DNA from: Stercorarius parasiticus
Lineage: Eukaryota > Chordata > Aves > Charadriiformes > Stercorariidae
Assembly: GCA_013396915.1 (NCBI GenBank)
Contig: VWZL01001969.1
Span: 620,001 to 684,000 of the forward strand
Direction of reading: 5' to 3'
DNA: 64,000 bases
Shown: positions 38,701-51,844 of the stretch, one piece after another
How the letters are laid out: each line of letters starts with the position of its first letter
Position numbering within the stretch: the first letter of the stretch is position 1
Notes under the pieces: generated by a model
What the model was told of the DNA's origin: nothing
What the model saw: the letters and a program-made list of their open reading frames with translations, nothing else
The model's database searches: none
Position numbers and translations under genes: made by a program

Positions 38701-40849
38701 TACCCATTTCAAAATAAGGAGGTATGCAAGTCATGGAGGCCTAATGCTTTGTAACATTATAAACATTAACAATGTGGGTGAGGCTTTTAACAGTGAACAA
38801 AGGTTAGATGATTACTAGAGCGGTTATATTTCAGATGGAGTTTTGGGGTTCTTTCTTTTCCTGCTTTAAAAAAAATGACTGTTTTGATACGCCGATCTAA
38901 AGAAACTTGCTCATAAGGCTTAGATTATAACATAATGCTCTTGCAACCTTGTTTACCTTGAAATCAACCCTGAAATACTGTGTTCAATTGCCTGCCTGCA
39001 ATTTCGGTTTTACATTATTGGGTTTATTTAATTGTACTCCTGCCTGTCTCTTGTTGATGGCTTTTATAGTTGCCTAAGCTTTTATGATTCATTTGTAGCC
39101 CTGGGGGAGGTGGGGAGAGAAGAGGAAAAGAGATGAGTTTAACTCTTTCTATGGAACTTCTCCTGTCGTTTTTGAAGACCCACGCAGGAGTGCTCCGGCA
39201 GTTGTGGTAGCAAGAAAGTTCAACTGTCCTGGCAAACCTTTTTGTCTGTCCATATTTCTAGGAAGAAGTCTTCGCGTGTCTTGTCTTCCATAACAGGCTG
39301 TGTAGGCTGGGTCACATAGCTCTTCCTTCTGCCTTGCATTTAAGCTGAGTATGTGTTGGCTGTTTTTGCTGTTTTCTTTATCCTCTCATATCTATACTAT
39401 CCTGTCGTGAGGGATCATGAAGTTAATTATGGTGTCTTCACAGCAATGTTTGTTTTAATTGGTTTTTATGCAGCACTACTAGATTGTAATATGAAGAGAA
39501 CTCAGATTTCTCTACATTGCCTGTAACAAGAATATGCAGAATTGCTTTGTCAGCATGTTCAGAGTTAAGCAGTGTTACGTTATATGCCTGTGAGTATGGG
39601 TTCCTGAGAAGATGTCTGGATTTCTCTTGATCCAGAATGACTGAGGACTCCAGCTGAAATTAGCAGAGATGCTCCACTGCAAGCAAGCTGATCCGAGGGA
39701 GTAAAAAACAGAAGTCAGGCAAAAAAACCTGGTAGTTCAATGCAATTTGCACAACTAATATTGACCCAAATAGGAGAAGGGGGGCTATCTTTTCTGGTTG
39801 CACCAAAGCATTTCTTCATGTTCCATGTTATGCTGACAATGCTGTTTAATTTCTGATGGGCTCAGAGCACATGAGGAAACAGATCTTGAGTCTGCTAGCA
39901 AAGATGAGGCAGTAGCCATTGGTTAAATCTTTGGGTAGGGTGGGGGATTTTTTGTGGATCTGTGTGATGAGTGAAGATTTTGTTTGGCTTTTCTCATGAC
40001 ATTTTCTGTATTTTCTCAAACTGCAGTCAATAAATGTCCCTTCCCAAAGGAATTGCCAGTCTGTAGACTTGTGATTGTTATTGTAACTCAGCCAGGGATC
40101 GACAACTTGTTATATAACAAGCCAAAAATGATGATATTTAATAAGAGATTTATTCTGCATGGCAAAAAATGAAAATATTGTTTAATTAGCAGTCAAACCA
40201 CTTATTTTGCCCTCTAGTTCATTATATGTTAAGTAGGTTTGTGCCACTGATTCATATAGCTCATTACAGCTCATAAATGTCACTGTAAAATTACCCGAAG
40301 TAAGAGTGTTAAAAGTGTCTTGCTGTCATTAGTTATGCAGTTGGTTTGGTTTTGGTGACAAGTTTGTAGATAAAGTGTGAATTTTATAGTTGAAGATGTC
40401 ATAGGACTTGGATAGCATGCTGCTTCTCATTATGGAAAGAAACAGCCTATATCTAAAAGCTGTAGCTGAAACTTTTTTCTGATCATAGATAGTACCTGCC
40501 TCTCCTCATCATCAGTGTCAGTCAAGGTACTGTACCAAGTTTAAAAGCAGTAGATGCAATGGTGATAATTGTCAGTAAGTCACTGATGCCACTTCTGGGA
40601 ACACAGTAGAAATGGGATGCTTTCATTGAATCTTTGTGTTCTTTGCCCAAATGGCAGTCAGTCAGGATCTGGAGTGTAACAACGTAAGCTGAAGTGGCCA
40701 CTTCCTCAATAGGGCAGTTGATGATTTTTCAGGTGGAAATTATTGTAGTATGCTGAAATACTTTACATGTAGGTAAGATCCTGGAGTCTGCATCTCAGAA
40801 GATTGTTGGCAATGTGAAAAGGAAATTAGGCTTATAGTACAGAAAGTGA

Positions 40850-40975
40850 TTTACATCAATCATTTGACCAATTGATCAATCACTTGGTGATTGACATTAT
40901 CAATTATTGTGATCAATTGATCACAATTGATATTATAATAAGATTCTATCACTTGATAATATAATAAAAAGTCTT
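40850..40975. repeat. AT-rich palindrome and hairpin cluster
   Basis: The segment repeats variants of 'tcaat' and 'gatcaa' in both orientations. It contains a perfect 22-bp palindrome at 40,906-40,927 (half-site attgtgatcaa followed by its exact reverse complement). It also contains an 8-bp stem (tcaatcac, 40,876-40,883, pairing with gtgattga, 40,887-40,894) around a 3-nt loop. Further AT-rich partial inversions (tattataata, ttgataatataata) follow. It may be the core of an old MITE-like element or a self-generated quasi-palindrome. No target duplication was found. Confidence 0.7.
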
Positions 40976-41132
40976 ATTACTTTACAATAGCAGGGTGTAA
41001 TAATAAACATATAATGTGTTTGTTGGTAAATGACACTGCAAGATTTCGTACAGTGTATGTGTTGTTGTAAATTCCAGTTAAGTTGAATGGAATTCTTCGA
41101 GGCTAAAACTTCACACTGTTTTATTTTAACAG

Positions 41133-41195
41133 ATTCAGGACCCAAATCTTTTGATACATACAAAAATGCCAGCCCCAATTGCCACAGCCCTACAG
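41133..41195 (+). other. Candidate 63-nt exon (unidentified)
   Basis: A strong 3' splice site, cactgttttattttaacag, precedes 63 nt ending CTACAG|gtatca, a reasonable 5' splice site. Two frames are open. Phase 0 begins IQDPNLLIHTKMPAPIAT; the alternative begins, after a split codon, SGPKSFDTYKNASPN. The length is a multiple of three, and the segment is more C-rich than its surroundings. The right orientation for the inferred rightward gene. Not recognised. Confidence 0.22.
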
Positions 41196-44100
41196 GTATC
41201 AATTACTTTGGTATGTTTTACATCAATAGATTTCAAAGATTTGGGGCTATTATATGCTGTTTATTATATTTTATATGTAGTAAATAAGGGAATGTACAGG
41301 GATAGCAGGCCAGTGGCTGAGTCATATAATACATCTCTCAAGTTCCAGTGTGCAGCTCATCTGTGAGATGAGACTATGGATGTGCAGAATTAAAATAGGA
41401 ACAGCTTCTCTGGTTTTGGGGGTAGGGTATGCCAATCTGCTAGAAATTAGGCACAGAATTTGGTGAAGAAAGAAATTGTATGGTCAGATTGCAGTGTCAG
41501 AAGTACTGCGACATGATCCCAGATCATTTTAAGGAAACCCTAAAGCAGTCTGGTAGATAGCTTTTCTTTGTTTGCTTGACAGGGGTACATTTAGGGATGT
41601 ATGTCTTAAGTGACTGAAGATCAACTTTTTAATATGTCTTTTTAAAACTGTAACATTAAACTGGAATGTTGCTTTTGGTTAGTCTCTGTTCAAAGAAAGA
41701 TCTCCTCTGTTTTTAATAATTTATGTGGAAACTATGAAAGATTTAAAATGTGACAGCTCTGAAATAAGAAGATTGATGCTACTCTAGTGTGATCTGATTT
41801 GGATTCTGACCTAATTTCTTTTAGTTAGTGATTGGTATAGGACTTTGTGGGGTACATGAGCTTATGACTTTTGGAGATTACTGGCTGATATTTTTAGGTT
41901 ACCAGCTAATCCTGTTTAGGAATAGGATTTTCATCTGAAAACTGACAGGTCCTTAAATTCTTCCTGTTTTGCTTTAGAATGACAACTGGAAAGTGTTCAG
42001 AAAAAGCAAAGGATTGCTTGCTTATTTCAAACTGTCTCTTCTGTGTGATGATCTTCTGTGTGCATGGGTTTAAAAAGTGTTATTTTTCCTTAATGCTTGA
42101 ACAGAAGGAAAATCTTCCATTGCAATTGTTAATTTTGCACACGCTCTAAAAGACGTATGGAAGAGCGTTGCCTGCACATTGCCCCAAAAATGTTTTGAGC
42201 CTTTTCTTCTGGATTTTTCTTATGTTGCCTGGTAGCTATTTGCATAGTAGCCAGAGTACAGATAAACTAACAAATGCGAATTTCACAGTTCCATTTGCTT
42301 AGTCAACAACTGTGTTCCATATATAAACACTATCTTCCAGATGTTTTCTCCTTGTTATCACTTGCTTTCATGTGCTTGTAACGTATGGCAGAGAGAACTT
42401 TGTTCTTCAATTCCACACTTAGTGCAGGGTTGCTGTCTGCTTTGTGTGTTAATTTGGAAGGTAAGCATTTTGTCACCTCTTTCTACGGATTGAGTCCAAA
42501 ATGCTTACCAGTCCTATGTATGAGGTCACCTTTGTGAAATTTTGTATTAAACTTTGTAAAGTGCGTAAAGAAGTAGAAAAATAAAGGCCATTGTAGCTTG
42601 AATGTTGGAGTGTTATATGTAGGATCGTAGCTCCCCTATAGCTGTTTCATTTCCTTTTTGTTGTATGCCTCTTGATGGGAAGGGAAGCCAAAGCGAGGTG
42701 GAGAAATGAGAATTTGCACTGAAAGTGTAATGTGTATGAGTAATACTGTGAAAATATTGCTCAAACTGTGTGGGTTTTGTTGCTAGTTTGGCATGTTAAT
42801 TTTAATAGGTGTTGCCCATTTTAGCAAAAGGGCGTATATTGGACCGAGTTTGATGTAAATTTCTGTGGGCCCCCTGCCCCAAGATTTAAAAGAGCCCTTG
42901 CAATACATACTTTGTATACTGAAATCTCTTCTATTGCCTTTTCACAGAGAATTGCCATGATGGCTTGGTGAGGTCTTCATCTGGTTGGTAATGGAGGCTG
43001 AAGGGAAAGGGAGGGGAGTGGGAGGATGTCGCGTTCACATGGGTGATGTCATGCCTTACGTGACATGGTGACATCCCTGCATCCTAGCACACACAGTTAT
43101 AATCATGCTCTTGTCTCCTGAAAGCAGAAAAGGCTGCAGTTCTGTGGGCAGTGTTAGCAGTGAGAGAGAGCAACCAACTCCCAAGAGTTCTCCCACACAA
43201 GTCAAGACAAATTTTGCGGTTCAGCAGGGTAGTGTGGTTTTTTATCCCTCCCTCCCCCGCCCCCGTTGCCTTCCACACCGACTCTTGAGAGTTATTTGAG
43301 AAGAAACTGATTGAGCTTATCAAACAGCTGTTGGGGTAGCTGGAGCATTATCTCTCACTGAGGCTTTCTGTGTCTCCTTTGGTCCTTCAGAACTTCCTTA
43401 ACAACTGTCCATGTCTACTTCCTTGTCATCTTCCCTTTCCCTCCTCTTTCCTCTCCAGTTTCTGTGTATCTTATGGTTTTTATTTGCTCCCACAGTATAG
43501 AAATAAATAATATCAAATACTTGCAGAACTTTATTAATTTGTGAAAGTTTTCTATATCTGAAAATGCTGAAGCTGTAGAGATTTTGCAAACTTATTTAAT
43601 TATCTTTGCAGCTGATCTGAATATTGCATAAATCACACAGAGCTTCAGCTTTCTGCTTTTTACTTAGCTGGTTTAGATATGCTGGCAGCATTCACATAGA
43701 AAGATATGCCTAGATATCCAAGTTGTTTGGATAATTTTTTTAAATCACACAAATCAGATGTGAGTCATCAAAAGGAGGCTGTTTGTGGCAATGATTTTGA
43801 CTTAATTTATATTTGGATGCACGGGATTAAGTGCATTCATTACACTTGGGGAGACTTCTGTCTGTTTTAAGAGCTGCTAGTCAAGTTCTGCTCATTTCCA
43901 GCATATTCCTGAAGAGTGCATAGTTGTATGGATACTTGGGAACAGACATTTTAAAGCAGAATTTTGAAGTCACTCACAAGGCAACACAGGAAAGCCAGAA
44001 TCCTTCTTCGAGGATGAAGGTACCTGAAAGAAGGTACTACTGAAAAAAGTCAATGGGAAGATTGCTGTTTAGAAAGGGACCTGAAATAAGGCAACAACAG

Positions 44101-45099
44101 AATACAATACACCTAAGCTTAAAAATGAGAGTTGACCAGACTTGTCTTTAATTGCTTAAGGTGAAAGTAGATGCTTTTCACATGCTTGCTTAATGATACT
44201 GTGCAATGTATTCTGGGACTGTCTGGAAAACAGAATGGGCTTTGTAGTAACCTGCATAAAATTTCATTGATAGAATACTGTAATTGTGGAAAGCTGTTAA
44301 GTGGGCTAATGTCTGTAACTATCCTTTCTTTCATACTGGGAATAGAATTCTTTCAAAGCAATTTGAAAAGAATTGTGTTATTTACTTGGCTAAATGCAGC
44401 CAAAGTTTGTGGCCAAAATACGTTTACTTGCATCTGACGCTTGGTAGAAACTGCGTTGATGAAGGGATAAGTTTTTGCAAAATTTTAATGGCTTTATCTA
44501 GTAAACAATTGCAAGAATTGTGGTATTGCCTCCAAACTTCTTGTTATTAAAGGCCAACTGTGTGTAAACCAAATAAGATGCTTGGACTAGATATTTGAAG
44601 CATGAAACTTACACGTTTATTCTTTGAAGTTTTAGTAAGCCTTCCAAAGTCTGTATAACATGCCAACTTGGTACCTTGGACTTTCTCTCCAATGTGTATA
44701 TTCTTGCTTGGGTTGATGTTGACTGCTGCTGGTGTTACTCACTCTGAATCTAGTTACATATAGACTAATATTGATGCCGTTCTTTGGTATTTACAGTTGT
44801 GTTAAAAATATTTCACTTAGAGCAGATCAGGGCTTCTGAGATGGGCAAATGTTGGTTTATGGTAGTAACAATATAATTCTTCAAATAAGTGTGAGCAGCA
44901 TTAAAATACTTATTGTTTTTTAAAACACCGTCACAGTTAACAACACAGTTGAAACTGTAAATTGTCCTCAAACCCTGAGTCATGTTATGCTTAGCATTTC
45001 ATGTTATTAACAGTATTTGGTTTTTCACAGATGATGCCATGCTAGCTGGAATATTAACTAAATTGCTTCCACGATGTGTATGGGTACTTCTGGAATATC
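41196..45099. other. AT-rich non-coding stretch
   Basis: No recognised gene or repeat. A GC-richer patch near 43.0-43.3 kb contains 'gtgatgtcatgccttacgtg' and 'acatggtgacatc', a CRE-like and partly inverted text. No supporting promoter features are seen. A 3' splice-site look-alike (ggtttttcacag) near 45,030 leads straight into the CR1 copy that follows. Confidence 0.45.
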
Positions 45100-45585
45100 C
45101 AGGATGTGGACGTGTTGGAGCAGGTCCAGAGGGGGGCCACGAAGATGATCAGAGGGTTAGAGCACCTCTGCTATGAGAACACGCTGAGAGAGTTGGGGTT
45201 GTTCAGCCTCAAGAAGAGAAGGCTCCGAGGACACCTTATAGCAGCTTCCCAGTAACTGAAGGGGGCCTGCAAGAAAGCTGTAGAGGGACTTTATATAAGG
45301 GCATGTAGCAATAGGACGAGGGGTAATGGCTTCAAACTGGAAGAGGGGAGATTTAGATCAGACATCGGGAAGAAATTTTTCACCACGAGGGTGGTGAGGC
45401 ACTGGAACAGGTTGCCCAGGGAAGTTGTGGAGGCCCCATCCTTGGAAGTGTTCAAGGCCAGGCTGGATGGGGCTTTGAGCAGCCTGGTCCAGTGGGAGGT
45501 GTCCCTGCCCATGGCAGGGGGGTTGGAACTAGATGATCTTTAAGGTCCCTTCCAACCCCAACCATTCTGTGATTCTGTAATTCTG
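45100..45585 (+). mobile_element. CR1 LINE 3' end with reverse-transcriptase C-terminus, sense on plus
   Basis: About 485 bp. The frame encodes the typical avian CR1 RT tail, with segments [64 protein letters not shown] and PMAGGLELDDL. One nonsense codon (TAA, 45,253-45,255) breaks the frame where related CR1 copies have tyrosine, so this copy is inactive. The short 3' UTR 'aaggtcccttccaacccc' ends in the diagnostic tail 'attctgtgattctgtaattc'. The 5' end is truncated within ORF2, as in most CR1 insertions. It is the least decayed of the CR1 copies here, so probably the youngest. Confidence 0.95.
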
Positions 45586-46760
45586 AAAACATAAATGTGA
45601 AGAGAAAGACGCTGCTTTTGGGTCATACTTTTTCTTCTGCTGCTGCAGAGTTGTACATTGCTAATGATCTTTTATCAAGAGGCTGAAGTGCATTCAATAG
45701 TGGGTTCTTCTCAAGTGTTATCAGTGTAATTACTCAATGTATTATGTTTTATTTTCCTAAATGAAACTGTCTGCTATTTTCATTACTTAACAAAAAAAGA
45801 AACAAAAACGTGAGTGGAGATGATTTTTATAGTAGTCTTTATTTTCTCAGTACTGTAAACAAATGCACTTTTCCAAGTTGAGTAGCATCGAGTTGGATTT
45901 CTGAATGACGGAAATTATTCCTTCTTAAATTGTTGTAAGCCATGATGTGTTTTTTTTAATGGTATAATCCTTTTCCTTAGACCAGCTTCTAATTAGTTTG
46001 GACTGAGTCTGTTACTTGGTACCAGCTATCCTTCTTTTCCTTTCTTCCTGTCCCTGAACACCCAGCATGGATAATTCCATGCTCAAGATCAAATGAATTA
46101 TTGGAAGAAGAACAGATTAATTTTTCATGCTCAAGAAATCAACTGTGCTTATACATAATTCTTTGTAAGTAATCCAACAATAAATCTGTGTACCTTCAAA
46201 ATAATGTTTTGCACTTCTGGGTAGCTTTCTAGTTTTGTTTTATGTCCTTTGATACAATGCAATGAAGTAGTTGAGGATAGCTTTCATATTAATGAGTTAT
46301 TGGTAGCCAGTCTGCTAATTTCATGAACCAGAAGAGTAAGACTGGCCTACTCTGATCACAGCACGTATTGGTTGGAGTGCAACAGGAGGCACCCATGAGC
46401 TCTGACTCTTCATGCCAACCTTTGAGTCTGTGTCTGCCGTATTTATCAGGACTGATGGTGGTAAAGGACAATGGTGTTTTGTGATTACGTATCAAGAGCA
46501 TAGTGCTAGCTAATACTTTGAGCACACAGACTAGAATTCATATCTAAACAGTGTGTGTAGCACTGTGTCCTCTTGAATTAAACGGGAGCTCTTGCAACTT
46601 ACTCAAAGTGAAAATAGCCTCCTTCACCTAAGATACAAGAGTCAAGCCACCTCTTCACTTCCAGTTCTCTGGCATTTCTAAAGAAAGCTAATCCTCTGGA
46701 GGCTCACTGTGACATGCATCGAACCCTCAGAAGTAGGCCTGTCGGAGAACTCGCCAGGAA
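45586..46760. other. Non-coding stretch between two CR1 copies
   Basis: No recognised gene, RNA or repeat; short open frames only (for example 46,289-46,525 minus, not protein-like). Confidence 0.45.
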
Positions 46761-46968
46761 AATCATAGAATTGCTTAGGTTGGAAAAGACCCTTCAGACC
46801 AACGAGTCCAACCATTAACCTGACACTACCAAGTCCACCGCCAAACCATGTCCCTAAGCCCCACGTCCCTCAGCACCACATCTATGTGTCTTTTAAACAC
46901 TTCCAGGGATGGTGACTCAGCCACTTCCCTGGGCAGCCTGTTCCCTGGGCTTGACAACCCTTTCGGTG
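46761..46968 (-). mobile_element. CR1 LINE 3' end, 5'-truncated, on minus
   Basis: Reading the plus strand gives the reverse complement of a CR1 tail. It begins with the 3' end 'aatcatagaattgcttaggt', continues 'tggaaaagacccttcagacc', 'aacctgacactaccaagtcc', 'accacatctatgtgtctttt' and 'ttccctgggcagcctgttcc', and stops at about 'ttgacaaccctttcggtgac'. It is a 5'-truncated copy of the same subfamily as 23,729-23,939, in inverted orientation. Confidence 0.92.
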
Positions 46969-49377
46969 ACAACCCATTCACCTGCTTCTACTATTAAATC
47001 TGTTTCAGTTTGCAAAGGGTAAAACATCTTTTAAAATTTGTCTTCTAATCTTTTTCTTCTTACCTTGGCTGCAACCTGTGTGAGATCCCTCGGGGCTGTC
47101 ATTGTCACTGTGCGGCATCAGCTGTGCAATGCTAATGAGTTTCAAGAAAACACAACAGCAGTCTCTGCCGGGTGCAGCCCCTGCAGGATCTTTATCACTC
47201 TTGTCCTGTTTTCAACAAGGCCACATTTCTCAATAACCTTAACTGTAGAAATAGCAACAAATTCTCCTGCAGCGGCAGTTTACTAGCACTTTGGTGAAGA
47301 AGTCCTGGCTGTAATACATATATATTTTATTGAATTTGTTTAGAGTCTGCAGGACTTGAAGAACTTAAAACACTGTTAGCTCTTCAGGTTTGAGTGACTG
47401 ACTCAGACAAATGTTTAGTGAACTAACTGGTGACAGAAAATTGCAGTGTTCCTAAAATATGCTGTCCCATCTGCCTGTGGGTTAAATGAGTCCTGTCCTA
47501 AAAGGTCAGTCTGTCCTGCCTATGAGCCACATTTTTATTCCATCTGTTAATATGAATGTTCTGAAGATGATGCCAAGAAAGAATTTACTAAATATGTACA
47601 CTTTTTATGGGAATAGATAGTCCTTGAACCCATCAAGTTTTCCTGAATACCAAAATTAAACAGCTTTTGACCACCCTCTCAAAAGGCAAGTGATGGAAAA
47701 TGACTTCCTGTGACTTTCATCACATATACATTTCCTTTCTCCTCAGATTATTCTTCATGCATTTGGGATGTTAGTCTGTATTAGAACTATTTTTGTATTA
47801 ATTTGTATTCATATATGTAATATATATTATTAATGTTTGTATATTCATAACAAATATAAAATATATGACTATTAATAATATCCTAAATTCAGGTAGAAAA
47901 CTGATACAATATAAAAAGCAGAGCAGTAAACTATGGTTTCTTGTTATGAGGATAATTGGGAATATGTAAAGCTTAAAATGTGCGTCCCCTTAGTTTTTCA
48001 GTGTTTAAGCAAATCACGAGAAGTAGTTGAAAAGATAACTTGCAGTAACAGTTCTTAAATCTCAAGAAAAGTTTTGTCATTCTTATGGATTCTTGAGTTA
48101 CAGCTGTGATTTAAATTGACTTTCCAAATGTGGCAACTATAATACACCAAATCCTGTCTTTTTTTTTTATTATTATTTTTTATTTTTTTATTTTTCCCCT
48201 TAGGCACATTAAGAAGGATGGGGGGAGAAAAAGCTGGCATTGAAAAATTCAGACCTCGCTCCCACTCTGTTATAAATTGCTGTTGGTATTCCTGTCTCCA
48301 TGTATGAGCCTGAGGTCCAGGCTTGTGGTTTAAACTATAAACAGAGATGAGATACTTTTATGTGAGAATAAATGTGCACAGATGGAGATAATCAGAAGTG
48401 ACTATAATGTGTAGGGTTTTTTAGAGGTGCCAAAAGTCCACAATACCAAGTTGACGTTGATGAGGACTACAGGTGTGAAGTACGCTCAGGCATATCCTTA
48501 AGAGTCTAGTTTGTAGAAGGTGTTCAGACACCTACAGGAGTACTCAGGAGCATCACATTAACTGCAGTGGGCGTTGTTCATAAATCTCTTAGATGCCTTT
48601 CTGCATCTTTATTGAGATTTCTTTAAAATTCTTGATTTTTGCTGTGGTGTTGACAGTTGCCATAATTAAAGGGATTTTTTTTTTTTTTTTAGGGCTTGCC
48701 TTAGAGTTCTCAGTTAATTATAAGAAATCCTAATGTTGTGAGCTAAAGGGTACAAACAACAAAAACTTTCAAGGACACTACTTTACATAACATGAAGGAT
48801 TTCTGTGGGATTCTTTAACCTATTAGCTACATTAAAATTCAGGAAAATGACCTTCTGTGCTTTAGAAGTTCTTAATGATAAATGAAAAAAGAACCCTTTT
48901 ATAAAAAACAAACACCTTCTGTAGTTACACCTCTGAGACATCTATTCTTTGAAACTTAGAAGAAAAAATATTTTAGAATCTGTTAACAAATTCTGAGCAT
49001 TTTTTATTGACAGTCATCTGGCGTGACTGACAAAAACCCTCTTATTTTTCTTTGTGTGTTACTTCCATTTAAGGCACACTTCTGTAGTAAAGGAAAATGT
49101 TGGTGTTGGCAGAGATTCAGAATTTGTTCTTGTTCCTTAATAGTCATAGTGATTAAATGTGCAGAGTAACATAGCTTTTTTTATTTAATAATAAAAACTG
49201 TAAATGAGTATATTTTTGTAATGACATATTCCTGCATGTAATTCCTCTATTGCACAGTTGAAGCCTCTATTAAGCTAACAAATCATATTTTATGTTCTTG
49301 AAAACATTTTCATCTCCATTCCCAGTCCTTCCTAGCCACTGTATTGGCCTCTCCTTCCAAATTCTGAATGTGAGGAC

Positions 49378-49410
<33 letters not shown>

Positions 49411-51354
49411 CCTGAGTCTTGCAGAGTTTTGACATACTTTCTGTGAGGTGTGGCCATTTTCATCCTGTCCTGTAACATAATTATTTTAACAGGCAAACAC
49501 CCCTCCTCCCTTTCTAATCTCAGTTTAACGTAACGTGATTTTTCACTGCCTTTCACAAGTGTGGCCTTGCTGTGCTGACAGCTCTCTTAAGTTCCATATT
49601 TTCCTGTCCATACTAGTTTGTGTTCCCCTTGCCCATCCTTCCTTCCAGTCCTGCTCTCCCCACTGAAACATCATCTTCTTCTCTATCCCTTCCCAGTCTC
49701 CCTATCCATTCAGCAATGAGGGCTTGCATTCTACCTCCACCTGGGCGATGTGCTGCCCACGTTAGACTTTCCCGTCAGATACAGACTCTGTAAAAAGCGT
49801 CTTTTTGCTGTCTCCCTTGTTCCTCCCTAACATGGGTAGGAATTCTCCCTTTAATCTTGGAGAAATCACTGTTCTCCTCAGGTCTCTTCTGAAAACTCTA
49901 CTTTGCTGTGATGCCTACAGGAAAAAAAGGAACTGAGACGCCCTGTCTCGTTAGCATGACTTCCTAAGGTTTGTGTTTCTTCTTTGTGTTTCCAGTCCAT
50001 CCCCTCATTCTTATCTGTTTCTTGCATGCTGTGACTGCTAGGCACAAGGCGTATCTTTGTCCTTGGTACTGCCGTATGACCCGCCAAAGTCTCCTAATCC
50101 ATACGTAGGATTTGCCATAATGCAAATATTAGTCTGGATGGGTAGGTCTGACTCTGAAAATTCTGTGTGTACAATATGATGTGCTCCCTTGTGTACTCCT
50201 CTGAAATCCAACCACTTGGCTAGGAGATAGCAATTGTGGTAATTTCTTTTTCTTTCTTTTTCTCTTTTGTTGTTCTACAGGCTATACTGTACTGTACAGT
50301 CTGACACATTTAGGTACCTAGAATTTGACTTTCCAGCAAGAAAGGTACATATGAGAATTGCAACTTGACTTGTGAAAAATGTGGTCAGGTTTTTGTGATT
50401 CACAGGAGTCACATTTCACGTGTGTATCTTTTTTTCCATGTAAGTGTTACTTGTTCTGTGCTGCGTTCTTTCATCTTATATATTGACTTAAAATCTCTTA
50501 ACTATGTAACCTTTAACAATAATGTTAGACGAGCTAGTTTCTCTGTTCTGCTTTAATTGGAAGCTTAGGTCAGGTGGAGATGAATGGGTTATCTGTCTCA
50601 CTGGAATTTGTAACCAGACTTCTTACAAATTTTATTATTCCTTTAGTTTCTTTTAATTCTATTTTTGTTGTAAGTGGTACATGAGATTATGCGATCTGTT
50701 GAAACCTAGGGGTTGCTGCTTTTCTTCCTTGCCTCAGTTCTCTTTTTTGTTTTGGGTTGGGATTTGTTTTGTTTCATCGAGTCACATTTAATTGCTTTTC
50801 TTGAAAAAATGCACAGCAGTTATTTAATTTACTATTCTTTCCCAACCTGATCTTCTGAAACTTTCTTGCCATATTGAAATAAAATAAAAAAAAAAACTGG
50901 AGAAGGAAGACTAAGACATATTAGCGAGTGTATTTTTGTATAAAATAAATTGAATTCAGTGGAGTACCTTTTTCTTATTTTTTTGTAGTAATGCATCACA
51001 AAGTTTAAAATGAATTCTTGTCAGGGTTCTCGAATAAAAATTGTGGGATGTCTTGTCACCCTTCTCTTTTTGAGAGGGAAGACCTATCTGCTCTTTCTCT
51101 GAAAATGGGTTTCTTGGAGTTGGGTGCAGTGTGGGGAGGTTTTTTGCTAGTGGTTTTGCTGACATTTCTCGAAGGCTTGCTGCTTTGCATTTTTAATCTC
51201 CCTGATGTTTATTTGCTTGCAATGTTTGCAATGTCTCTTCAGTTTTGCCCATGAAACTTTTTTGGCATTTATCCTTCACCCACTGCTAATGTTAGATCTT
51301 TGTTATGCTTCATTCCTACTTTGTCCTTCAAACTCCTCCTCCCTTCTCCTGATC
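46969..51354. other. AT-rich non-coding stretch
   Basis: No recognised gene. Features noted: a very AT-rich segment with partial inversions at 47,800-47,880, a T16 run at 48,675-48,690, the A29 run at 49,381-49,409, and a C-rich pyrimidine stretch at about 49.6-49.8 kb. Open frames are short and carry no recognisable domains. Confidence 0.45.
49381..49409. repeat. Homopolymer A29
   Basis: An uninterrupted run of 29 A, the longest homopolymer in the window. No retroposed gene body is evident upstream and no flanking duplication was found. The exact length is prone to sequencing error and polymorphism. Confidence 0.95.
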
Positions 51355-51430
51355 CCCTAAAAAGACTGAAATGTCAACTAAAGAGGGGAAAAATGCCAAT
51401 CTTCTGGGTTATCTTTTCATTATCATACGG
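51355..51430. repeat. Diverged duplicate, copy 1
   Basis: The segment 'ccctaaaaagactgaaatgt', 'caactaaagaggggaaaaat', 'gccaatcttct', then 'ttttcattatcatacgg' aligns with 51,845-51,909 in the same orientation, with substitutions and one small deletion. It could be a local duplication or two insertions of an unnamed dispersed repeat. No known family is recognised. Confidence 0.6.
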
Positions 51431-51844
51431 TCTCAAAGGTGGCTTTCTTCTGTATTTTTGTAAAGCACGTTTTATAAAAAGTCCTGTATGTTGGTTTTTG
51501 TTTTTGTTGTTTTTTTTTTTTTAATCTCTATGTACACATGTACAAATTGCTTGTCTCACATTGTGCATCTTTGTCAAAAATACACTTAATGCTTTTCTCC
51601 CCACTAAACTTCTTATTCTAAAGTGTTGAATGTGTTCCTGTTTGATTGTTGAGAGCTGGCTCAGAGATGGCTGGCTTTCAGTGGAGAATGAAATGGGTTT
51701 TCATGAAGTTTTATGTTTAGTACATTATAATACTCAAAAGTATGAGAATTACCATTATTCTTTTTAGAGGCTGGTGCTATATCGCATTTTGTCCTTTGTT
51801 TTGAGAGAAAGTATAAAAAAAATCAAGTAATAATTTTCCCTACA

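Larger units (their letters stand above)
23940..40849. other. Long AT-rich stretch, presumably intronic
   Basis: No recognised gene, RNA gene or young repeat in about 17 kb. Homopolymer tracts occur at 24,211-24,226 (T16), 24,434-24,450 (T17) and 33,146-33,161 (T16). Sampled lines show T>A and G>C on the plus strand. Two weak plus-strand exon candidates (24,274 and 35,688) are listed separately. All other open frames are short and not protein-like enough to call. Confidence 0.5.
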
